Part shown: in pieces, positions 7,392 to 11,815 of the stretch
How the letters are laid out: every line of letters begins with the position of its first letter
Position numbering within the stretch: position 1 is the stretch's first letter
Source: Anaerolineae bacterium
GTDB lineage: Bacteria; Chloroflexota; Anaerolineae; Aggregatilineales; UBA3940
Reading direction: 5' to 3'
DNA length: 11,815 nt
Assembly (NCBI GenBank): GCA_016926985.1
Contig: JAFGNO010000214.1
Location: forward strand, 1 to 11,815
Position numbers and translations under genes: made by a program
Notes under the pieces: generated by a model
Seen by the model: only the letters and a program-made list of their open reading frames with translations
Databases searched by the model: none
What the model was told of the DNA's origin: nothing

Positions 7392-7880
7392 TCAACTGGC
7401 CTCAATTACTTTTGCCCCGGTAACCCTGATCAAATCGGCAGCCGCAAGGCGCAGGTTCAATCCACGCTTACCTGCGCTGATCACAATCGAGTTGAGGTCT
7501 TTTGCTTGTGCATCGATGTAGATATCAAAACCGCGATTTAACAGTGCGAGGGCAGATATCCCTCCTACCTTAAGCCCGGTAAGCTGCTCGGCGTCACGCT
7601 GGCGGGCCATCTGCACCTTTTTGGCGCCTGCTGCGCTGGCAAGTATCTTCAGGTCCAGGTCGTGGTCGGCACTTACCATAACCAGCAGGGGTTTAGCGCC
7701 CGCTGCGCTGTTCTGCACCACCAGTGTTTTATATACTTCTTCGGCGGGCAGGCCAGTAAATTCAGCTACTCCCAGGGCATCGTGAATTGAGTCGGGAAAG
7801 GCAACAACCTCATAGGGGATGTCTTGAGCATCCAGAACGCGCATGGCCAGTGTTTTTTGTGGTTTCTGTTTTCGTGACAT
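7392..7880 (-). CDS. ybaK: Aminoacyl-tRNA deacylase, YbaK/EbsC (Cys-tRNA(Pro)) type
   Basis: The 162-residue product belongs to the YbaK/ProX editing-domain family, which hydrolyses Cys mischarged onto tRNA-Pro (and some other misacylated tRNAs) in trans. Seen in the sequence are EEVYKTLVVQ at 47-56 with the conserved lysine K51, the GGISALA loop at 106-112, and SAGKRGLNLRLAAADLIRV at 135-153, close to the family's SAGxRG...L...DL pattern. The usual GGISP loop has Ala instead of Pro (GGISA), a minor departure. The gene starts only 8 bases after the FGE-like gene stop and ends 15 bases before the YjbQ-like gene, so it sits in the middle of an operon with probable coupled translation. cysS lies under 2 kb away on the opposite strand. 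The YbaK subgroup is most likely from the length and motifs; ProXp-ala types cannot be excluded. Confidence 0.88.
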   Translation of the reverse strand: MSRKQKPQKTLAMRVLDAQDIPYEVVAFPDSIHDALGVAEFTGLPAEEVYKTLVVQNSAAGAKPLLVMVSADHDLDLKILASAAGAKKVQMARQRDAEQLTGLKVGGISALALLNRGFDIYIDAQAKDLNSIVISAGKRGLNLRLAAADLIRVTGAKVIEAS

Positions 7881-7888
7881 GAGCCCGA

Positions 7889-9364
7889 TTAAGGTCTGAC
7901 ATCGCCGGCTGATATGGCGCAGCGGGCGCCCAGCCCAGGGCCAAAAAGATCCGGGGCGAATTTAGAGCGAAATGTGGCAGTCAGCCAGACCGGGTTTGAA
8001 ATCCCCCAGGCCCCTCCCCGGCCCACGCGCTCTGAGCCAGTCGCTGGGCCTGTCGGGCTGCTTGTGGGTGAGACCTGATAGTAGGTTGGGCTATACCAGT
8101 CCGCCACCCATTCTGCAACATTCCCAGCCATATCCATCACACCGGTGGGGCTTGCCCCCTCCGGGAAGCTTCCCACCGGGGAGGTCTGCGGCCAACCATC
8201 AGAAAGGTCCGTCTCGCCTCCCAACGCACAGCTTTTATCGCAGAAGTTCAGTCGGGTTGGATCCCAGTCGTCGCCCCAGGGATAAGTGGTTGTCTGACCA
8301 TCAGACGGGTTCCAGCGTGCGGCCTTTTCCCATTCGGCTTCAGTGGGGAGGCGTGCGCCGCGCCAGAGACAGTAATCTTCGGCATCGTACCAGCTGATAT
8401 TGATGACCGGGAAGTCGCTGTATTCCTCGGTGCCGTAATACAGGTTACCCAGGTAATCGGTCAGCTCTTCAGGCTCACTGCATAACCCGGATTCTACGCA
8501 GCGTGCCCACTGTCCATTCGTAATCTCATATTTATCAATATAGTATGGCTCAAGCGCGATCTCGTGCTCTTCGCCCTCCTCTGGTGAGCCCATCAGGAAA
8601 GAGCCTCCGGGAATTTCGACCATCTGGACACCCCGAAGAACCACACCTTCTGCATTGAAAAATATGCCATCCGTTGGAGTGGCAGTGGGCACAGCAGACG
8701 TGGGCGTGAGGGTTGGGACCACCCGTGTCTCTGTTGGCTGTGCGGTCGGCTCAATCACAATCCCGGCTGAGGAAGTCGCAGTGATGTATAACGTTGGTGT
8801 GAGAGTTGGTCCTGTTTCATCGTTGCCATTCAACGCCAGCAGGTCTTCAATCTGAGAGGGCAGGTTACCGGTCAGAAAAGCCCAAATAAATGCTGCACTG
8901 CCCAGTACCAGCAGTGTGGCAATGGTCGAAAGCAAAAACAGGAGAACCGGTGGGACCCTGCGTTTTTGCCTCTGGCTGCGTGGCATTTTGAATTCGCCAG
9001 TAGGCCGCACACCAGGGTCAGCCTTGTGATTCATTCCCGGTCTGGCTGCATCTTCCGGCTGGACCCTGGCCAACTGAGGGAGCTCCGGCGGCAGGATAAA
9101 TGGCTCAAGCGGGCTGATCTCCTCTTCCACTTTTATGGGTTCAATAGGTTGGGGTTCAGCCGCAGGCAGTGGTTCTGTTGGGGCGTGTTCCTTAGTTGGT
9201 TCTCCAGCGTGAGGAAAGTAAACACGCACAATTACCCCGTCATCCGGCTCAGAATCCGGGCCGTCCTGTGCGGGTTGGGCTTCCTGCTGGTTCTTGGCTC
9301 TGTCCCGGCGCGCTAACTCTGCGAACGGGTCCTCTTCGTGTTCGGGTGACTTGCTGGTTGTCAT
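7889..9364 (-). CDS. Membrane-anchored FGE/sulfatase-modifying-factor-like protein, catalytic Cys absent
   Basis: The 491-residue product has four parts. Residues 1-133 are acidic and proline-rich and probably disordered and cytoplasmic. KRR (134-136) precedes one transmembrane helix at about 138-162. A Thr/Pro/Ser-rich linker (about 185-235, TLTPTSAVPTATPT) is followed by an extracytoplasmic FGE-sulfatase domain at about 248-485 (MVEIPGGSFLMGS, NISWYDAEDYCLW, RLPTEAEWEKAAR, YPWGDDWD, DMAGNVAEWVADWY, RGGAWG, LGARCAIS). In true formylglycine-generating enzymes two active-site cysteines follow RGGSF. Here that stretch reads RGGAWGISNPVWLTATFRSK, with no cysteine, so oxidase activity is unlikely and a ligand-binding or scaffold role is more plausible. 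The frame is open to 9562, but the ATG at 9364 has GGAG 7 bases upstream and a clean N-terminus. It leads an operon with the deacylase and YjbQ-like genes. Confidence 0.85.
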   Translation of the reverse strand: MTTSKSPEHEEDPFAELARRDRAKNQQEAQPAQDGPDSEPDDGVIVRVYFPHAGEPTKEHAPTEPLPAAEPQPIEPIKVEEEISPLEPFILPPELPQLARVQPEDAARPGMNHKADPGVRPTGEFKMPRSQRQKRRVPPVLLFLLSTIATLLVLGSAAFIWAFLTGNLPSQIEDLLALNGNDETGPTLTPTLYITATSSAGIVIEPTAQPTETRVVPTLTPTSAVPTATPTDGIFFNAEGVVLRGVQMVEIPGGSFLMGSPEEGEEHEIALEPYYIDKYEITNGQWARCVESGLCSEPEELTDYLGNLYYGTEEYSDFPVINISWYDAEDYCLWRGARLPTEAEWEKAARWNPSDGQTTTYPWGDDWDPTRLNFCDKSCALGGETDLSDGWPQTSPVGSFPEGASPTGVMDMAGNVAEWVADWYSPTYYQVSPTSSPTGPATGSERVGRGGAWGISNPVWLTATFRSKFAPDLFGPGLGARCAISAGDVRP

Positions 9365-9376
9365 GCGTGAACTCCA

Positions 9377-9391
9377 ACATGCATCGCATGT
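9377..9391. promoter_or_regulatory. Operator-like inverted repeat in the FGE-operon leader
   Basis: ACATGC (9377-9382) and GCATGT (9386-9391) form a perfect 6-bp inverted repeat around a 3-base ATC centre. It lies just downstream of the minus-strand -10 element and upstream of the ribosome site of the FGE-like gene, where a repressor site or small mRNA hairpin would act. No protein is identified that binds it, and 6-bp dyads arise by chance. Confidence 0.3.
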
Positions 9392-9404
9392 ATTCTTGGA
9401 GACA

Positions 9405-9433
9405 AGTGTAAACGACCCGTTCCTTCCGGGCAA
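9405..9433 (-). promoter_or_regulatory. Promoter for the FGE-like / deacylase / YjbQ operon
   Basis: Read on the minus strand, TTGCCC (9433-9428) and TACACT (9410-9405) are spaced by 17 bases, a good sigma-70-type pair (TTG at -35, TA...T at -10). Transcription would start near 9398, giving a leader of about 34 bases. It is divergent from the ffh promoter 50-100 bases away. Confidence 0.5.
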
Positions 9434-9481
9434 CCTTGCTGGCATTGGCTGGCTCAGAGCACAAGGACATACCCACGGTTT

Positions 9482-9510
9482 TTGACGGTAGCTGGATGAT
9501 AGAATACAAT
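9482..9510 (+). promoter_or_regulatory. Promoter for the ffh-rpsP-khpA operon
   Basis: TTGACG at 9482-9487 and TACAAT at 9505-9510 with an exact 17-base spacer are 5 of 6 matches each to the housekeeping consensus. Transcription should begin near 9517, about 65 bases before the ffh start. This is the best promoter in the window and suits a constitutive translation and protein-targeting operon. Confidence 0.75.
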
Positions 9511-9580
9511 AGCTCACTTGTTGGCTTTCTGATATCAGCCAGAAGAGACAATACATCAACATTAAAAGGTGCCCTGTAGG

Positions 9581-10912
9581 ATGCCTGTTTTTGAAGGCCT
9601 CAGCAGCAAGCTAGACGGGATATTTACCAACCTCCGCAAGCGGGGGAAACTCAGCGAAGCAGATGTCGATGCGGCAATGCGAGAGATTCGCCTTGCCCTG
9701 CTTGAGGCAGATGTCCATTACGCGGTTGTAAAATCGCTGGTCAATCGGATCCGCGAGCGCGCGGTTGGCGAGGAAGTTGCCCGAAGCCTTACACCCGGTC
9801 AGCAGGTTGTCAAGATCGTCCATCAGGAGTTGATCCAGACACTTGGCCAGCCGGGACGCCTGGATCTCAGGGGTAACACTCCCCATATCATCATGCTGGT
9901 TGGTCTGCAGGGGTCGGGGAAAACGACTACCGCAGCCAAGCTGGCCCTGTATTTGCGCAGGCAGGGGCAAATTCCCTGGATGGTTGCGGCAGATACCTAC
10001 CGTCCGGCAGCTGTTGATCAATTGATTGCCCTTGGGAAGCAGTTGGATATACCGGTCTACCAGGAAGGCGTCGACAGCCGTCCCCCTTACATCGCCTATA
10101 ATGGCGTGCAGGAAGCGGCCCGTCAGAATGCCAGCGTGGTGATTGTTGATACAGCAGGCCGGCTGCAGATTGATATGGATATGATGGACGAACTGGTGTC
10201 TATCCGGGACCGTGTGAACCCGGGAGAAACGCTGCTGGTAGCCGACGCAATGACCGGGCAGGAAGCAGTCAATATTGCCCAGGGGTTCAATGACCGCGTA
10301 GGAATTACCGGGCTGATCCTGACCAAAGTGGACGGTGACTCGCGAGGGGGAGCAGCCATCTCAATGCGCGAGGTTACCGGTGTCCCCATCAAATTTCTGG
10401 GAACCAGTGAAAAGGCGGATGGCCTGGAAGTCTTTCATCCCGATCGGTTGGCCAACCGGATCCTTGGCATGGGCGATATCCTGACCCTGATAGAAAAAGC
10501 GGAAACGCTGGATATCGAGGAACAGGAAGCCCTGGAGATGCAGGAACGGCTGCGGACGGCCAGCTTTACGCTGGAAGACTTCCGCAAGCAGATGAAGCAG
10601 GTGAAAAAGCTGGGCCCACTCACCCAGATCATGGAGATGCTGGGCCTGGGGCAGATTGCCAACCAGGTCGATCCTGAGGAACTGGATCGACAACTCAAAG
10701 TATTCGAGGCTATAATTAACTCCATGACGGCGGAGGAACGGGTGCGCCCGCGCGTGTTGAACGCCAGCCGGCGCAAACGGATTGCCCTGGGCAGTGGGAC
10801 TCAGGTCCAGGACGTCAACCAGCTTATCAAGCAGTTTCAGGCTGCCCAGCGTATGATGAAAAAGCTGTCCCAGCAGAAGCTGCCAGCAAATCTCAGAGGA
10901 TTGTTTAATTGA
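9581..10912 (+). CDS. ffh: Signal recognition particle GTPase Ffh (SRP54)
   Basis: The SRP GTPase that binds signal sequences and 4.5S RNA and delivers ribosomes to FtsY at the membrane. With start 9581 it has 443 residues, the usual length. The N domain begins PVFEGLSSKLDGIF. The G domain shows G1 GLQGSGKTT at 108-116, DTYRPAAVDQL at 138-148, G3 DTAGRLQ at 190-196, G4 TKVDGDSRGGAA at 248-259 and the GTSEKAD closing loop near 274. The methionine-rich M domain (about 300-443) ends with RRKRIALGSGTQVQDVNQLI and QRMMKKL, the RNA-binding helix-turn-helix region. A GTG at 9569 is in frame, but the ATG at 9581 matches the family N-terminus and has AAAAGGTG upstream. The ffh-rpsP-khpA order matches the conserved Gram-positive arrangement. 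Confidence 0.98.
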   Translation: MPVFEGLSSKLDGIFTNLRKRGKLSEADVDAAMREIRLALLEADVHYAVVKSLVNRIRERAVGEEVARSLTPGQQVVKIVHQELIQTLGQPGRLDLRGNTPHIIMLVGLQGSGKTTTAAKLALYLRRQGQIPWMVAADTYRPAAVDQLIALGKQLDIPVYQEGVDSRPPYIAYNGVQEAARQNASVVIVDTAGRLQIDMDMMDELVSIRDRVNPGETLLVADAMTGQEAVNIAQGFNDRVGITGLILTKVDGDSRGGAAISMREVTGVPIKFLGTSEKADGLEVFHPDRLANRILGMGDILTLIEKAETLDIEEQEALEMQERLRTASFTLEDFRKQMKQVKKLGPLTQIMEMLGLGQIANQVDPEELDRQLKVFEAIINSMTAEERVRPRVLNASRRKRIALGSGTQVQDVNQLIKQFQAAQRMMKKLSQQKLPANLRGLFN

Positions 10913-10929
10913 CGGCAGAAAAGCTGCCG
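10913..10929 (+). other. Small hairpin between ffh and rpsP
   Basis: CGGCAG (10913-10918) and CTGCCG (10924-10929) form a perfect 6-bp stem with a 5-base loop directly after the ffh stop codon. No T-run follows, so it is not an intrinsic terminator. It could protect or process the mRNA, helping differ the output of ffh and the more abundant S16. Confidence 0.4.
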
Positions 10930-10958
10930 CAGCCATTGTAAAGGAGATACGGAATAGA

Positions 10959-11510
10959 ATGGTTCGTATTAGATTGCGTCGTGTTGGGGCTAAAAATCAA
11001 CCCAGTTACCGGATCGTTGTAACAGATAGCAGGAGCCCACGTGACGGTCGGTTTATCGAGAAGATCGGGTTTTATAACCCACGTACTGAGCCAGCAATGA
11101 TGGAAGTTGACGAGGCTCGCGCGCTGTACTGGTTGGATAAGGGCGCCCAACCCAGCAATGCCGTAAAGCGGATTTTTGTCAAGCTCGGCACCATGGATCG
11201 CTTTGAGCGGCTCCGGGCTGGGGAAAGTCTGGATATTCTTCTGGCAGAAGTCGAGGCTGCTGCAGAAGCAAGCGGAGAGGTTGATCCTCGCACACGCCGC
11301 GACGACCTGGGCGCCGCTCCTAAGAAAAAACCGGCAGCCAAGGTTGAAGAACCTCATCCGGAACCGGAGCCCGTCCCAGATGAAGATGAAGTGGAAGAAA
11401 TAGAGGCGGCAGCTGACGAACCTGAAGCTGAGGTGGCGATCCAGGCAGATGAGGATGATGAGCCTGAAGACGAACCCGCTGAGGCGGAAGAAGAAGACAA
11501 CGACGACTGA
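10959..11510 (+). CDS. rpsP: 30S ribosomal protein bS16 with long acidic C-terminal extension
   Basis: Residues 1 to about 88 are a normal bS16 (MVRIRLRRVGAKNQPSYRIVV, then DGRFIEKIGFYNPR and PSNAVKRIFVKLG), an assembly protein of the small subunit body. Most bS16 proteins are about 80-100 residues; this one has 183. The extra part begins as a charged helix (about 90-106), passes a basic patch (APKKKPAAK at 120-128) and ends in a strongly acidic tail (about 130-183, including DEDEVEEIEAA and EEEDNDD). The frame is uninterrupted and codon use does not change, so it is a genuine extension and not a frameshift. An AGGAG lies about 12 bases before the ATG, a long spacing. It follows ffh by 46 bases and precedes khpA. 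The role of the tail is unknown; unstructured acidic ends on ribosomal proteins occur in some Chloroflexota and Actinobacteria. Confidence 0.95.
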   Translation: MVRIRLRRVGAKNQPSYRIVVTDSRSPRDGRFIEKIGFYNPRTEPAMMEVDEARALYWLDKGAQPSNAVKRIFVKLGTMDRFERLRAGESLDILLAEVEAAAEASGEVDPRTRRDDLGAAPKKKPAAKVEEPHPEPEPVPDEDEVEEIEAAADEPEAEVAIQADEDDEPEDEPAEAEEEDNDD

Positions 11511-11525
11511 CGCATATAGCTATTC

Positions 11526-11589
11526 TGCATACACCTGCTTCTGTGTACACCTGCCTCTGTGTACACCTGCCTCTGTGTACACCTGCCTC
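11526..11589. repeat. Four-copy 16-bp tandem repeat between rpsP and khpA
   Basis: Four head-to-tail 16-bp units occupy 11526-11541, 11542-11557, 11558-11573 and 11574-11589. The last three are identical (TGTGTACACCTGCCTC); the first differs at three positions (TGCATACACCTGCTTC). Each identical unit contains the perfect 8-bp palindrome GTGTACAC. The array begins 15 bases after the rpsP stop and ends five bases before the khpA ribosome site. It could be a slippage-prone spacer, a spaced operator series or an mRNA structure. Confidence 0.95.
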
Positions 11590-11608
11590 TATCTGGAGGA
11601 GCCGCCCT

Positions 11609-11815
11609 ATGAAGGAACTGGTTGAATACATTGCAAAGTCCCTGGTTGATGATCCCTCACAGGTCCAGGTAACAGAGATTGAGGGGGCCGCCTCGGTCAT
11701 CTTGGAACTCAATGTGGCTCAGGAAGACATGGGACGAGTCATAGGGCGAGGTGGCCGTGTTGCCAATGCCATTCGCACATTGTTGCAGGTCAATGCTGCC
11801 AAAGAGGGCAAACGG
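11609..11815 (+). CDS. khpA: KH-domain RNA-binding protein KhpA (partial, 3' end cut)
   Basis: The first 69 codons of a single-KH-domain protein run to the window edge. The family is usually 75-80 residues, so only the last few are missing. The product begins MKELVEYIAKSLVDDPSQV, the standard start of this family (YlqC/KhpA). The GxxG loop is present as MGRVIGRGGRVANAIRTLL (residues 41-59; G46-R47-G48-G49). KhpA binds RNA, often with KhpB/Jag, and affects cell size and mRNA regulation in Gram-positive bacteria. GGAGGA at 11595-11600, 8 bases before the ATG, is a strong ribosome site and fixes the start. In many bacteria rimM and trmD follow, but that lies outside this window. Confidence 0.95.
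   Translation, partial: MKELVEYIAKSLVDDPSQVQVTEIEGAASVILELNVAQEDMGRVIGRGGRVANAIRTLLQVNAAKEGKR

Noticed and set aside
6798..7541. A 247-codon plus-strand ORF across the rlmB end and the YjbQ-like gene
   Set aside because: It covers the antisense strand of two recognised genes and its protein has no domain signature.
9364..9562. Longer N-terminus for the FGE-like protein starting at 9562
   Set aside because: That extension runs across both divergent promoters and reads as a cysteine-rich, unstructured translation; the ATG at 9364 has a good ribosome site.
10913..10929. Intrinsic terminator between ffh and rpsP
   Set aside because: The hairpin is short and not followed by a T-run, and the genes form a conserved operon.
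10361..10936. A 191-codon minus-strand ORF inside ffh
   Set aside because: It runs antisense to the well-conserved Ffh M domain and shows no motif or ribosome site.
11526..11589. CRISPR array
   Set aside because: The units are contiguous 16-mers with no spacers, so it is a simple tandem repeat.

Overview
The window looks like a chromosomal stretch from a bacterium of the Chloroflexota, most likely an Anaerolineae-type lineage. I infer this from three things: the Thr/Pro-rich linker in a membrane-anchored formylglycine-generating-enzyme-like protein, the PIN-TRAM membrane protein ahead of cysS, and the general codon and protein style. No rRNA or other phylogenetic marker is present to prove it. 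Base composition looks even, and no insertion sequence, integrase, tRNA or CRISPR array is visible.

Left region (1-2932, all minus strand): a surface-polysaccharide cluster transcribed leftwards. In transcription order it holds a 555-residue GT-B-like, capsule-type protein with a four-cysteine N-terminal set, a PAPS-dependent sulfotransferase, and the N-terminal part of a GT4-like glycosyltransferase cut by the window edge. A short 65-codon ORF (2975-3172, minus) sits just upstream and may be a small gene or the remnant of a larger one. From 3173 to 3431 there is no confident gene, only a possible promoter.

Middle region (3432-6973, plus strand): a PIN-TRAM membrane protein (YacL/PilT type), cysteinyl-tRNA synthetase (cysS, with an extended -10 promoter in its leader) and the 23S rRNA 2'-O-methyltransferase rlmB. 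This resembles the Bacillus yacL...cysS...rlmB neighbourhood with the intervening isoprenoid, glutamyl-tRNA synthetase and cysE genes missing.

Convergent minus-strand operon (9364-6960): a membrane-anchored FGE-like protein lacking the catalytic cysteines, then a YbaK/EbsC-type Cys-tRNA(Pro) deacylase, then a YjbQ/UPF0047 protein. The last gene overlaps the 3' end of rlmB tail to tail. The presence of a Cys-tRNA synthetase and a Cys-tRNA(Pro) editing enzyme within 2 kb is suggestive.

Right region (9581-11815, plus strand): the protein export and ribosome group ffh, rpsP, khpA, driven by a near-consensus promoter (TTGACG, 17 bp, TACAAT) that diverges from the FGE-operon promoter. The S16 protein carries a roughly 95-residue extension with a strongly acidic end. 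A four-copy 16-bp tandem repeat containing a palindrome lies between rpsP and khpA. Most of the window is ordinary core-genome and cell-surface content. I see no convincing new defence or mobile system; the oddities worth checking are the S16 tail, the repeat block, the pseudo-FGE protein and the homopolymer tract in the glycosyltransferase.
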